Notes under the pieces: generated by a model
What the model was told of the DNA's origin: nothing
Databases searched by the model: none
Seen by the model: only the letters and a program-made list of their open reading frames with translations
Translations under genes and position numbers: made by a program
NCBI RefSeq assembly: GCF_003461955.1
Contig: NZ_QTYB01000015.1
Coordinates: 1-64,000, forward strand
DNA length: 64,000 nt
From: Ruminococcus sp. AM36-2AA
GTDB lineage: Bacteria > Bacillota > Clostridia > Lachnospirales > Lachnospiraceae
Direction of reading: 5' to 3'
Part shown: piece by piece, positions 9,125-19,019 of the stretch
Numbering within the stretch: the first letter of the stretch is position 1
Layout of the letters: each line of letters begins with the position of its first letter

Positions 9125-9156
9125 CAGACAGAGATTCACAATCCACTTCGCCACGC
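9125..9156 (-). repeat. Repeat R2 distal half, degenerate copy
   Basis: The minus strand reads GCGAAGTGGATTGTGAATCT followed by CTGTCTG, a variant of the GCGAAGCGGATTGCGAATAT unit at 51647-51677. It lies in the leader of the NlpC/P60 gene. Confidence 0.5.
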
Positions 9157-9170
9157 TCCTCGCTCACTAA

Positions 9171-9198
9171 TTTGTTACAATTTTATTAATTTTGTTAC
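9171..9198 (-). promoter_or_regulatory. Direct repeat upstream of the NlpC/P60 gene
   Basis: TTTGTTAC occurs at 9171-9178 and 9191-9198, exactly 20 bp (two helical turns) apart, in an AT-rich segment where the promoter should be. It could be a regulator site. The spacing does not fit the published WalR box, so I assign no factor. Confidence 0.35.
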
Positions 9199-9312
9199 GC
9201 AAGTGTGTATCCTACCATAAAAATCCCCACCTGTCAAACCCTTTCACAAAACCTTCACACACCAATCAGCCATCCAGCGCAGCGATGATGCCCCAGCCAT
9301 CACCTTCAGGCC

Positions 9313-9392
9313 ACAGGAAACTCAGCCTTTCCTCCCAACCATCCAGCGCAGCGCTGATGGCTCATCCAACTCCCGGGAATCCACTCAATCCT
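9313..9392 (+). repeat. Structured intergenic repeat R4, copy 1
   Basis: It shares AGGAAACTCAGCCTTTCCTC and GGCTCATCCAACTCCCGGGAA with 21976-22055. It contains the hairpin CCATCCAGCG-CAG-CGCTGATGG (9339-9360). In copy 2 the outer stem is CCGT/ACGG instead of CCAT/ATGG, a compensatory change. A fragment of the same hairpin also occurs at 9271-9290. Confidence 0.7.
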
Positions 9393-9446
9393 CCATCCCT
9401 CATCAACCCCACACACCCATCACTACCTCCCGCCCGGAATCGAACA

Positions 9447-9658
9447 GCCGGGGAGACGGGTGCCGGTTTGCTACGACTCTGCAGGAGGGGAGCTGATTCT
9501 TGGCTGGCGGAAATCTGCGTTGTTTTTAAAAAGTCCGCTGTCTGAGCGGCAGCAAGCCGCGAGTTCGGACTTTTTAAAAACGGTTTTAGCAGAATTCCGG
9601 CAGCCTAGAAGCCAGCCCCCGACGAAGCCCGGAGCCAACCGGCACCCGTCTCCCCGGC
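9447..9658. repeat. 212-bp nested imperfect palindrome (MITE-like or structured RNA)
   Basis: The outer arms are 9447-9470 (GCCGGGGAGACGGGTGCCGG...) and 9635-9658, its near-perfect reverse complement. Middle arms pair imperfectly around 9492-9518 and 9588-9615. The inner arms GTTTTTAAAAAGTCCG (9522-9537) and CGGACTTTTTAAAAAC (9566-9581) are perfect, with a GCGGC/GCCGC mini-hairpin at the centre. No gene is encoded. It lies between the NlpC/P60 leader and the yitT end, in a 740-bp stretch (9074-9811) that is otherwise only repeats and a terminator. Confidence 0.8.
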
Positions 9659-9694
9659 GTCCGTCATCCGCCATCCGCCCTCCACCCTCCACCA

Positions 9695-9742
9695 CAAAAA
9701 AAGAGCGCCCCGCAGCCCATCCAGACCACAAAGAACGCTCTC
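9695..9742 (-). terminator. Terminator of the yitT-like gene
   Basis: On the minus strand, AGAGCG pairs with CGCTCT across a long loop and is followed by eight T. The stem is short, so confidence is moderate. Confidence 0.5.
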
Positions 9743-9811
9743 CTAATTCCATCAGCTTACAATCATACACAATCACCTACGATCAGCATACAATAATCCC
9801 ATACGATTGCA

Positions 9812-10669
9812 TCAAATATAACTCATAAACCCCTTCCCAACAACCTCACTACTCTTAGTAACCATCAAAAACGCCTGCGGATCCACCTCATCAATAAACC
9901 TCTGCAGAAGCACCGCCTGTCTCACATCAACAACCGTCAGAATAATCTTCTTATCCTTATGCGAATAAACCCCCTCCCCATGATAAACCGTAGCACTCCG
10001 CTCCAACCCATTCATAATAAACTCACAGATCTCATCCGGCTTACTGGAAATGATCGTAAAATACTTATTCAGCTTCATCCTCTCAATAGACTTATCGATC
10101 ATCAACGTCTTAGCCATAAGCCCCAGCACAGAACAAAGCCCCGTAGTAAGATCAAACACCATAAACGAAACAACAACGATCACACAATCCACCACAAACA
10201 ACGCACCCGAAATATTCATCGTAGAATACTTCTTAATGATCATCGCCACAATATCCGTGCCACCACCCGAAGCATTCTCAAAAAACAGCAGCGCCGCAGC
10301 CAACGCCGGCAAAATGATCGCAAAACAAAGCTCCAGCATAATATTCCCCGTCAGCGCCCTGTCCATAGGAAAAGCCTTCTCAAACACATTCAGAAGCAAA
10401 GAAGAAACAACCGTAACATAAGCCGTCTTCACTCCAAAATCTCTGCCAAGAATAACAAACCCGATCACCAGCAAAATAAGATTGATCACCAGGTTGATCT
10501 GCGCAGACGTCATCGGAATAAAATGCGAAAACACAACCGCCATACCCGAAACACCACCAAAGGAAAAATTATTCGGAAACTTAAACACATAAATCCCCAC
10601 ATCCATCAGAACAACAGCAAATGTGATAATGATATACTCCATCACACGCTTCGGTATCAGATTTTTCAT
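9812..10669 (-). CDS. YitT-family (DUF161/DUF2179) membrane protein
   Basis: It has 285 residues. About five to six hydrophobic helices lie in residues 1-195, including the family signature NNFSFGGVSGMAVV. A cytoplasmic DUF2179 domain follows (about 205-285: YFTIISSKPDEICEFIMNGL, GEGVYSHKDKKIILTVV). The function of the family is unknown; a transport or sensing role is presumed. The start at 10669 has AGGAGG 10 nt upstream. The gene is single: terminators or opposite structure lie on both sides. Confidence 0.85.
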   Translation of the reverse strand: MKNLIPKRVMEYIIITFAVVLMDVGIYVFKFPNNFSFGGVSGMAVVFSHFIPMTSAQINLVINLILLVIGFVILGRDFGVKTAYVTVVSSLLLNVFEKAFPMDRALTGNIMLELCFAIILPALAAALLFFENASGGGTDIVAMIIKKYSTMNISGALFVVDCVIVVVSFMVFDLTTGLCSVLGLMAKTLMIDKSIERMKLNKYFTIISSKPDEICEFIMNGLERSATVYHGEGVYSHKDKKIILTVVDVRQAVLLQRFIDEVDPQAFLMVTKSSEVVGKGFMSYI

Positions 10670-10783
10670 TAAAAAATATCCTCCTGATCTCCTCAAAAAA
10701 TTTTCACTGGGAACTACCGGTCAAAGCCGGCAATCCCCTCATCCTCTTCGTTTATCATACCTTATATCACAGAAAATGAAAAT

Positions 10784-10820
10784 AAAAAAAGACAGAGAAA
10801 AATACATTTCCCTGTCTCTT
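10784..10820 (-). terminator. Terminator of the HAD hydrolase gene
   Basis: The minus strand shows AGAGACAGGGAAA paired with TTTTTCTCTGTCT, followed by a run of seven T. Confidence 0.7.
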
Positions 10821-10847
10821 ATGTCAGCGATCACGATCGCCCACAGC

Positions 10848-11690
10848 TTACAGCCCGAAAAACCTCTCCAGAAATTCCGCCACACCATCATGATCATTAT
10901 CTCCGGTCACCTCATTGGCGGCATCCTTTACATACTGTTTGGAGTTGCCCATAGCAACACCAATGCCCGCACCCTCCAGCATTTCCAGATCATTCTCATT
11001 ATCTCCGAAAGCGATCACATGCATCCGGTCAATACCAAGCTTTGTGCGGAGCATGGCAAGACCCACACCCTTGTCCACACCTGCAGCATTAAACTCCGCA
11101 TTGCCGCTGATGGAAGTGGTCACTGCCACATCATCCAGATCCTTCCATTTCTCGCGAAGTTCCCTGCTGTTCTCCATATCATCAAAATAAATATTGATCT
11201 TCTCTGCCTGATCCAGAATATCTTCCTGATGATAAAAATCCTTAACATATTTATGTCTGCTGAGAAAATAATCCACAAAGGTTTTCTCCAGCAGATCTTT
11301 GTCCGCTACAGATGCCACATAATCTCTGACATCCGCATCGGAATAGGCGATCCCATTTGCATAAGCCTCTGCGATCCAGCCTTTTGCACCGCTGTCTTCC
11401 ACATCCTTCAGGATCTTACTTACCATTCCTTTTGGCATGGTTTTTCGCCAGATCATCTCATTTTTATCGTAGTCCCAGACAACACAGCCGTTTTCCACGA
11501 TTCCCCATTTCACACCCCGGAGCACAGAAAACTCCTGGGGGATCAGCTCTCTGGTCCTTCCGGTTGCCGGTACCACATAATGTCCGTCATCGATCAGCCG
11601 CTGCAGAACATTTCTGTTCCTCTCGGAAATCTTATTCTCACTGTTCAGAAGAGTTCCGTCCATATCCACTGCAATGATATATTTTTCCAT
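10848..11690 (-). CDS. Cof-type HAD-superfamily sugar-phosphatase-like hydrolase
   Basis: It has 280 residues. HAD motif I is AVDMDGTLLNS near the N-terminus, motif II is VPATGR, and motif IV is IAFGDNENDLEMLEGAGIG near the C-terminus. The Cof cap domain lies between. Such enzymes dephosphorylate sugar phosphates, nucleotides or cofactors. AGGAGG precedes the ATG. It follows the alpha-glucosidase gene in the same direction but is separated by a terminator (11723-11773), so it is at best partly co-expressed with the sugar operon. It could remove phosphate from sugar phosphates formed by the PTS, which is inference. Confidence 0.88.
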   Translation of the reverse strand: MEKYIIAVDMDGTLLNSENKISERNRNVLQRLIDDGHYVVPATGRTRELIPQEFSVLRGVKWGIVENGCVVWDYDKNEMIWRKTMPKGMVSKILKDVEDSGAKGWIAEAYANGIAYSDADVRDYVASVADKDLLEKTFVDYFLSRHKYVKDFYHQEDILDQAEKINIYFDDMENSRELREKWKDLDDVAVTTSISGNAEFNAAGVDKGVGLAMLRTKLGIDRMHVIAFGDNENDLEMLEGAGIGVAMGNSKQYVKDAANEVTGDNDHDGVAEFLERFFGL

Positions 11691-11722
11691 AATTTCCTCC
11701 TGTTTGTCTTTTCCTCACAGGC

Positions 11723-11773
11723 AAAAAGCGCATCTGCACTGCACCCGGATATCCTTTGGCAGTACAGATACGC
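11723..11773 (-). terminator. Terminator between alpha-glucosidase and HAD genes
   Basis: On the minus strand GCGTATCTGTACTGC pairs with GCAGTGCAGATGCGC (a few mismatches) around a 15-nt loop, followed by TTTTT. Confidence 0.65.
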
Positions 11774-11847
11774 ACAAATACTCATACCTGCTGTCTGTAA
11801 AGCAGACACTTTTCTTCCGCTTTACTACATATACAACAGCTCAGGAA

Positions 11848-13530
<1,683 letters not shown>

Positions 13531-13666
13531 TTATGTCTCCTTTATTTTGCATTGAGCAGATATTTATAATCCGTATTTGCTGCTTATTTATATCCGGTCA
13601 GGTGTTCTTCAACTGCCCTTTTTGCGGTCAGTTATTTCGATATAACTTTTTTTAGGCTTTTTTATA

Positions 13667-13692
13667 GGCGGACCCTATACGGCCCGCCTTTT
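13667..13692. other. Stem-loop between EIID and alpha-glucosidase genes
   Basis: The plus strand reads GGCGGACC, then CTATAC, then GGCCCGCC and TTTT. On the coding (minus) strand it is followed by TATAAAAAA, not T. It is therefore not a proper terminator for the operon and may be a processing or stabilising hairpin. Confidence 0.4.
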
Positions 13693-13726
13693 CATAATTC
13701 TGATCTTTATTCCTTATCCTTAAGGC

Positions 13727-14557
13727 TTATGCAATTCCAAGAAGAGAGAGAAGGATGCTCAGGATGATAACACCAATGATCAGAACTGTGATGCTGATAT
13801 TTTTCTTTTTCAGCAGATAGTAGCACAGAAGAGTCAGTCCAAGAGGAACGATGCCGACAAAGATCTGGTCCAGCATGTTCTGGAGATTCAGAACAGATTC
13901 ACCCTTCATGGTGAGTTCATAAGTGGAATTAAAGGTTACCATGCTGGCAGTCATGCCGCCGACCATGATCAGACCTACAATGCTGGCAGCCTTTGTCAGG
14001 ATGTTCATAAGACCGCTTGCATAAACCTTCTGGATGTATTCGGAACCAAGCTTGTATCCCAGGAAGGTTCCGTAATATTTCACAAGAATAGACGGAATAT
14101 TGAAAAGAAGCAGGAACACGATCGGTGCCAGAACGTTTCCGGATGCACCAAGACCTACTGCGATCCCGGCCGCGATCACACGGAGAACGCCCCAGAAAAT
14201 GGAATCACCGATGCCGGCCAGAGGTCCCATCAGAGAGGATTTGACTGCATTGATAGAGCTTGCATCAAAATCCTTCTGCTCGCTGTTTTTCTTCTCCATG
14301 GAAGCTACAAGACCCATAATGAAAGTGGAACAGGTGATGGTTGTATTGAAATAGGACATACTTCTTGTGAGGGCTGCTTTTTTGCCCTCCTCATCATTTT
14401 TGTAAAATTTGTTGATAAACGGCATCAGGGAATAACAGAAACCGGAAGCTCCCTGTTTTGCCGGGCTTACTGCCGCATACAGAGTGAAGGAACGCCAGAA
14501 CGCTTTTCTCAGCATTTTTCTTTCATCTGCAGGAATGGATTTCGTTAAATTACTCAT
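13727..14557 (-). CDS. PTS mannose/fructose/sorbose-family EIID
   Basis: It has 276 residues. It is an integral membrane subunit of a mannose-class PTS permease and works with EIIC and the cytoplasmic EIIAB. The segment FWRSFTLYAAVSPAKQGASG matches the family N-terminus, and MGPLAGIGDSIFWGVLRVIA is the conserved EIID motif. C-terminal hydrophobic helices follow. It overlaps the EIIC gene by 4 bp (ATGA), which suggests translational coupling. Confidence 0.92.
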   Translation of the reverse strand: MSNLTKSIPADERKMLRKAFWRSFTLYAAVSPAKQGASGFCYSLMPFINKFYKNDEEGKKAALTRSMSYFNTTITCSTFIMGLVASMEKKNSEQKDFDASSINAVKSSLMGPLAGIGDSIFWGVLRVIAAGIAVGLGASGNVLAPIVFLLLFNIPSILVKYYGTFLGYKLGSEYIQKVYASGLMNILTKAASIVGLIMVGGMTASMVTFNSTYELTMKGESVLNLQNMLDQIFVGIVPLGLTLLCYYLLKKKNISITVLIIGVIILSILLSLLGIA

Positions 14558-15369
14558 GAGAAAAATTCCTCCTCTTCTTCGTCAAGATATTCGTCAGCGC
14601 TACCGGCCGGTGAAACTGCTACTCTCTGTGCTGCAAGCTGATTCAGCTTGTAATCGTTCATACCAATGGAAATGGCAATGATCACACCGATCACGGCAAG
14701 GGCGATCAGCGGAAGGTTTAAGTATGCTGCAAGGACAAATCCCAGGAAGTAGAACATGCAGATCTTGTTGTCCCAGAGCATTTTCATCAGCATCGCCATA
14801 CCTACTGCCGGAAGAAGTCCACCGCAGACGGTCAGGCCGTTCATAACAACATCCGGGATCGCATCCAGAAGTGCGCTGACTGCGTCAGATCCGAACAGGA
14901 TTCCGAAGAATGCGAACAGGGAATACAAAAACCAGTTTACAGCCCAGAGTCCGTAATGAAGGGCGATAATCTGTTTCTCCTTGCCCTCTGCTGCCAGACG
15001 GTCGAAAGTTTTTGCAAACATACCTATAATAAAGATGTAGAGAACGGTCTTGATCTGAAGACCAAGGATACCAATTGGAAGTGCCAGTGTCAGGGCTACC
15101 TCAGAACCTTTGCCCAGCATGATGGCAAAAGCAGTTCCTACGGCTGTGGCGATTCCGGGTTCTGCCGCGGAAGCACCTCCGATGTTTACAACTCCCATAA
15201 ATACGGCTTCCAGTGAAGCTCCGATGATCACTCCTGTATGAAGATCTCCAAGAAACAGACCTACCAGCGGTCCGATGACGATCGGACGGTTCAGCATGGT
15301 AAATCCGATCAGCTCTGCACCGCCGACGCAAATAAATACGGCAAGTGCTACAAGAAATGCGTTTAACAT
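14554..15369 (-). CDS. PTS mannose/fructose/sorbose-family EIIC
   Basis: It has 271 residues. It is the translocating membrane subunit. Family features are TMLNRPIVIGPLVGLFLGD, GASLEAVFMGVVNIGGAS and several long hydrophobic helices. The C-terminus ends in an unusually acidic tail (EYLDEEEEEFFS). It is the middle PTS gene between EIIAB (104 bp upstream) and EIID (4-bp overlap). Confidence 0.92.
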   Translation of the reverse strand: MLNAFLVALAVFICVGGAELIGFTMLNRPIVIGPLVGLFLGDLHTGVIIGASLEAVFMGVVNIGGASAAEPGIATAVGTAFAIMLGKGSEVALTLALPIGILGLQIKTVLYIFIIGMFAKTFDRLAAEGKEKQIIALHYGLWAVNWFLYSLFAFFGILFGSDAVSALLDAIPDVVMNGLTVCGGLLPAVGMAMLMKMLWDNKICMFYFLGFVLAAYLNLPLIALAVIGVIIAISIGMNDYKLNQLAAQRVAVSPAGSADEYLDEEEEEFFS

Positions 15370-15473
15370 TTTTTCTTTCCTCCCTTTTTTGTTACGTTTT
15401 ACTTATTCAGTGGATACTCACATTCCACGATCTGCATTCAGATAATTATTACGTTCATTCTTTTTGATATGCG

Positions 15474-16496
15474 TCAGTTTAATTTATCCAGCACATCCTT
15501 CACAAGCTTCTGCTCATCATTCGGTACCTGCTGCATACAGGTCTTCGGTTCAAGGGCAACCAGGTCTTTCAGTGCCTGCTGCTCTGCTTTTGTCAGCATG
15601 ATGGTCGGTGTCAGGACAAGTTTCTCGGAAACATCGATTCCGTCGAAACGTCCGGTATTTCCTACATTGAGAAATCCGATTTCGCCAACGCTCTGTCTTA
15701 TTTTCAGGGCATCTTTTACGGTTCTTGTAAGAACCAGAATACGCATCCTGGATGCTTTCGGATTATTTAAGATACGGATGGCTTCATCCACCGGTTTGAT
15801 CAGGGATTTGATTCCGCCCGGTACTGCCATTTTCAGTGCCATCTTCTGGGTATTGTCGTTGGCTGCCTCATCATTGGCTACTACGATTCCCTGTACTGCC
15901 AGCTGTTTGGTCCAGGTCATAGCAACCTGTCCGTGAATCAGACGGTCATCTACACGAAGTGCGGTGATCTTTGCTGTGGAATTGTCGTAGGACTGCGGGG
16001 CCGGTGCTTTTTTCGGTGCGGATTTCTCTACATCCGGCGCGGCGGTCTGCGCTGTGATTTTTTCTCCCTGTGCAATGCTTTCTGCATCATGTTTTCCCGC
16101 TGTGGATTTCTTTCCACCGCCCAGGTCTACCACCTGAAGTTCCTCTCTGGCGTCATCGATGAACTCCTGGATCTCTTCCTCTGTTACATCGTCATCTGCC
16201 ATCATCACCTGCATCAGGACAGGAAGGTTGGTTCCTGTGATCAGCGTAACATTTTCTTTCTGGCTGTATCCCAGAAGTTTCTGGTTTACGCTTCCTCCCA
16301 TCAGGTCTGTGAAAACGAAAATCCTGTCGTTTTCATGCTGTGCGAAATATTCTTCAAACTTTTTCTCCACATTGTCTTCCGGTGTCACATAAGCGTCGAT
16401 GGTTGTGATCTCAGCCATTTTTCCAACGATCAGCTCTGCTGTATAACGAATGCCGGAGGCCATTTTTCCATGTGTGGCGATCAGAATCTGTTTCAT
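15474..16496 (-). CDS. PTS mannose-family EIIAB fusion
   Basis: It has 340 residues. The EIIA domain (about 1-135) has the phosphorylated His in ILIATHGKMASG. An Ala/Pro/Lys linker follows (about 150-178, SAPKKAPAPQSYD). The EIIB domain (about 180-340) has its His in RVDDRLIHGQV. Phosphate passes HPr to EIIA to EIIB to sugar. The start at 16496 has AAGGAG 8-9 nt upstream; a longer frame lacks one and would run into the operator region. It is the first gene of the PTS operon, under a promoter flanked by palindromic operators. Confidence 0.93.
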   Translation of the reverse strand: MKQILIATHGKMASGIRYTAELIVGKMAEITTIDAYVTPEDNVEKKFEEYFAQHENDRIFVFTDLMGGSVNQKLLGYSQKENVTLITGTNLPVLMQVMMADDDVTEEEIQEFIDDAREELQVVDLGGGKKSTAGKHDAESIAQGEKITAQTAAPDVEKSAPKKAPAPQSYDNSTAKITALRVDDRLIHGQVAMTWTKQLAVQGIVVANDEAANDNTQKMALKMAVPGGIKSLIKPVDEAIRILNNPKASRMRILVLTRTVKDALKIRQSVGEIGFLNVGNTGRFDGIDVSEKLVLTPTIMLTKAEQQALKDLVALEPKTCMQQVPNDEQKLVKDVLDKLN

Positions 16497-16529
16497 CTGG
16501 TATTCACTCCTTCTGTACTCTTTCCCTTT

Positions 16530-16545
16530 GGTTATGTACCTAACC
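16530..16545. promoter_or_regulatory. Operator O2 of the PTS operon
   Basis: GGTTATGTACCTAACC is a near-perfect palindrome carrying the same half-site as O1. It lies just downstream of the predicted transcription start. Confidence 0.65.
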
Positions 16546-16556
16546 TTTATGTCCAC

Positions 16557-16585
16557 ACTATAGCATCAAAGGCAGGTTATGTAAA
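16557..16585 (-). promoter_or_regulatory. Sigma-A promoter of the PTS operon
   Basis: The -35 box is TTTACA (16580-16585), the spacer is 17 bp and the -10 box is TATAGT (16557-16562). Confidence 0.75.
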
Positions 16586-16607
16586 TAGGTTATGTACATA
16601 ACCTATT
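16584..16607. promoter_or_regulatory. Operator O1: 24-bp perfect palindrome
   Basis: The half-site AATAGGTTATGT is followed by its exact reverse complement. It abuts the -35 box. A further half-site GGTTATGTA lies at 16575-16583. The LacI-type regulator encoded just upstream is the obvious candidate ligand (inference). Confidence 0.7.
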
Positions 16608-16663
16608 ATTGTGACAAGTTCGAATTTATGGTTTTGTGCAGGTTTCACATAGAAAATTTTACC

Positions 16664-16723
16664 AAAAAAGCCGAAAATACTCTGGCTGTCAGATACTGAC
16701 AGTTCCCGTATGTTTCGGCTTTT
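16664..16723 (-). terminator. Terminator of the LacI gene (16740)
   Basis: On the minus strand AAAAGCCGAAA pairs with TTTTCGGCTTTT, with an inner ACTGTCAG/CTGACAG stem, followed by T. It insulates the regulator gene from the PTS promoter. Confidence 0.75.
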
Positions 16724-16739
16724 GACATTTTTATTCTGT

Positions 16740-17774
16740 TTAATTCTCATCCTGCGGCTGTACCGACTTCCTGGGGATCAGGGTGACCGGAAGTTCGATC
16801 TCATTCTCACGCTCTTTCTCCACACCGTTGATCCGCTCCATCAGGATTTCCACGGCAAGGGAAGCTTTCTGCTCCACATTCTGGCTGATCGTAGTAAGCC
16901 TTGGCACGGAAAATTCCGCATAGCTGATATTATCGTATCCCGCGATTCCGATTTCCTCCGGGATCTTTACTCCACGGATGCTGAAAAAGCTGATCGCCTC
17001 CAGTGCATAAAGGTCTGACAGGAAAAACAGCGCAGTCTTCGGTTTTTTCCGCTGGATCAGCCACGCATAGCTTTCTTTTCGTTTGGCGTAGTTCATTCCA
17101 AGAGCGGTAAACTGCACCTTCTGTTTTTTTCCCGCAAATTCTTTTGCTGCGCGCTGGGCACCCATGTAACGGAAATGATCCACACCATTGTCACGGCCTG
17201 CACAGACCTGGATATGCTCATAGCCACATTCCAGGAGATATTTTGTCATAAGGTAGCCGCCGCTCTCGTCATCCAGTCCAATATTCAGGACATGGTTTTC
17301 CTGGCCTGCGTCAAGCTCACCGTAAGCATCAATGGAAACGATGGGCTTGTTGATCAGCTGGTAGATTTTTTCGCAGTTACTTTTACTGAAAGAAATGGCA
17401 ATGACGCCGTCCACATCCCAGCCCATGACCATCTGAAAGATTTTGTCCGTATCCTTTGCCGAATAGAGCATCAGATAGTATCCAAGTTCCTGCACGTATT
17501 TTTCAATAAAACCAATGATCTTTCCATAAAAAGGATCTCCGATAACAGAATCCTTGAAGTCTTTATGATAATTGATCACAACTGCGATCAGCTGAGACTT
17601 CTCCTTATTGAGAACTCTCAGTCCCATTTTCTGGACATAGCCCATTTCCCGGATAAGATTCTCGATCTTCTCAATGTTGGCAGGAGATACTTTTTTTGTT
17701 TTTCCATGTATGACGTTGGAAACAGTTGTTGTGCTTACACCTGCTCTCTGCGCGATTTCCTTAATGGTTGCCAT
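16740..17774 (-). CDS. LacI-family regulator, likely repressor of the PTS operon
   Basis: It has 344 residues. The HTH is TIKEIAQRAGVSTTTVSNVI and a hinge and effector-binding domain follow (from about residue 60: SQLIAVVINYHKDF). The last segment EIGIAGYDNISYAE is typical. GGAGG lies 7 nt before the ATG at 17774. The start overlaps the last 14 bp of trxB, so it can be read from the trxB transcript. It is placed directly before the PTS genes, whose promoter is flanked by palindromes; I infer local control, probably repression relieved by a sugar or sugar phosphate. Confidence 0.9.
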   Translation of the reverse strand: MATIKEIAQRAGVSTTTVSNVIHGKTKKVSPANIEKIENLIREMGYVQKMGLRVLNKEKSQLIAVVINYHKDFKDSVIGDPFYGKIIGFIEKYVQELGYYLMLYSAKDTDKIFQMVMGWDVDGVIAISFSKSNCEKIYQLINKPIVSIDAYGELDAGQENHVLNIGLDDESGGYLMTKYLLECGYEHIQVCAGRDNGVDHFRYMGAQRAAKEFAGKKQKVQFTALGMNYAKRKESYAWLIQRKKPKTALFFLSDLYALEAISFFSIRGVKIPEEIGIAGYDNISYAEFSVPRLTTISQNVEQKASLAVEILMERINGVEKERENEIELPVTLIPRKSVQPQDEN

Positions 17775-18699
17775 TGTCTGTCCTCCAGAGATATTTCTGT
17801 GCGGAAGCCACTGCATTGGCTCCGTCTGAAACAGCAGTTACTACCTGGCGAAGTGCCTTGGTTCGGATATCTCCCGCTGCAAAAACCCCAGGTGCGCTAG
17901 TAACACCTTCTTCTCCTGCACAGATATATCCGTTCTCATCCAGCTTAAGCTGGTCTTTTACAAGTGCCGTACTGGGAACAATGCCCACTGCGATAAAGAC
18001 ACCGTCTGCTTTCAGTTCCCGTTCTTCCCCGGTTTTTACATTACGGATCTTAAGACCTGTCACTTCTTCCTGGCCCAAAATCTCAAGTGGAACACTGTCC
18101 CACACCATTTCTATATTTTCGCAGGCAAAAACCTTTTCCTGAAGGGCCTTATCCGCCCGAAGCGCATCACGTCGGTGGACAAGATATACTTTTTCACAGA
18201 GGCCGGAAAGAAAAACCGCATCTTCTGCAGCCACGTTTCCGCCACCAACTACCACTGCAATCCTGTCCTTGTAAAAAGCTCCGTCACAGGTAGCACAGTA
18301 GGAAACTCCAAGACCGCCAAGGTCATCTTCTCCCGGAATATCCAGCTTCCGATGCTCCGCCCCAAATGCAAGGATCAGTGTTTTTGCCTGGTATTCATGC
18401 TTTTTTGTGCGGATCGTCTTAATATCTCCGGAAATATTTTCCAAAGAAAGGATCTTCTCGCGCTGCGGTTCCAGTCCCAGTTTCCGGGCATGCTCCCCGA
18501 AGGCTTCTCCCAGATCCATACCTGAGATTCCCGGCATTCCCGGATAATTATCCACCTCATAGGTAGCTGTGATCTGACCGCCCGGTGCGAAATTTTTATC
18601 GATCCATATGGTATTTAATCGGGCCCTTGACGCATAGATCGCCGCCGTGATCCCTGCCGGACCTCCGCCTAAAATTGCAAGATCATAGATATCGCTCAT
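17761..18699 (-). CDS. trxB: Thioredoxin-disulfide reductase
   Basis: It has 312 residues. It is a cytoplasmic FAD/NADPH flavoprotein that reduces thioredoxin. The FAD-binding motif is AILGGGPAGITAAIYASRA, the redox-active pair is SYCATCDG, the NADPH-binding motif is VVVGGGNVAAEDAVFL and the C-terminal FAD motif is GVFAAGDIRTKALRQVVTA. Length and motif spacing are standard for low-molecular-weight TrxR. The gene overlaps the LacI start by 14 bp. The leader is about 180 nt long, and I see no known riboswitch in it. Confidence 0.95.
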   Translation of the reverse strand: MSDIYDLAILGGGPAGITAAIYASRARLNTIWIDKNFAPGGQITATYEVDNYPGMPGISGMDLGEAFGEHARKLGLEPQREKILSLENISGDIKTIRTKKHEYQAKTLILAFGAEHRKLDIPGEDDLGGLGVSYCATCDGAFYKDRIAVVVGGGNVAAEDAVFLSGLCEKVYLVHRRDALRADKALQEKVFACENIEMVWDSVPLEILGQEEVTGLKIRNVKTGEERELKADGVFIAVGIVPSTALVKDQLKLDENGYICAGEEGVTSAPGVFAAGDIRTKALRQVVTAVSDGANAVASAQKYLWRTDNGNH

Positions 18700-18886
18700 G
18701 TTATTTCTCCATTTTCAGGTCGAACGGATAATACAACACCATCCTCCGCAACATTTCGGAAAGTAGCATCATTCTTCATGCACTTATAACTGAGGAATCT
18801 TGTCTGTGCTCATGATCCGCTGACACTTTATGATTTTATACGGAATAGCCATTCCATAGTTTCCATTTTTGTATATTTCCGCTCAC

Positions 18887-18915
18887 ATAATATCATAGAT
18901 TCCGTAATTTTCCAA
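18887..18915 (-). promoter_or_regulatory. Candidate promoter of trxB
   Basis: The -35 box is TTGGAA (18910-18915), the spacer is 17 bp and the -10 box is TATTAT (18887-18892). The rest of the 320-bp divergent gap (18700-19019) shows only this and the inverted repeat at 18949-19006. Confidence 0.5.
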
Positions 18916-18948
18916 TATGATAGAACAAAGCGCCGCTCTGAAAGGACG

Positions 18949-19006
18949 TTACTGTTTATTTCGAGGCCAGCAACATACTCTGCGGAATATTGCCTGTAAA
19001 CAGTAA
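18949..19006 (+). promoter_or_regulatory. 10-bp perfect inverted repeat upstream of the DUF885 gene
   Basis: TTACTGTTTA (18949-18958) and TAAACAGTAA (18997-19006) are perfect reverse complements 38 bp apart. The second arm ends 13 bp before the start codon. It could be a paired operator or a leader hairpin. Confidence 0.45.
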
Positions 19007-19019
19007 TGAAAGATGTCTT

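Noticed and set aside
9425..9446. tRNA-like 3' end on the minus strand (GTTCGATTCCGGGCGGGAGG)
   Set aside because: The T-loop consensus is there, but the 5' T-stem does not pair, and no anticodon arm, D arm or acceptor partner is found upstream. It is at most a remnant.
13667..13692. Operon terminator after EIID
   Set aside because: The hairpin is followed by A, not T, on the coding strand, so it should not stop transcription toward the glucosidase gene.
18700..18886. Riboswitch or T-box in the long trxB leader
   Set aside because: No AGGGTGGNACCGCG T-box motif, no known aptamer core and no terminator hairpin before the start codon.
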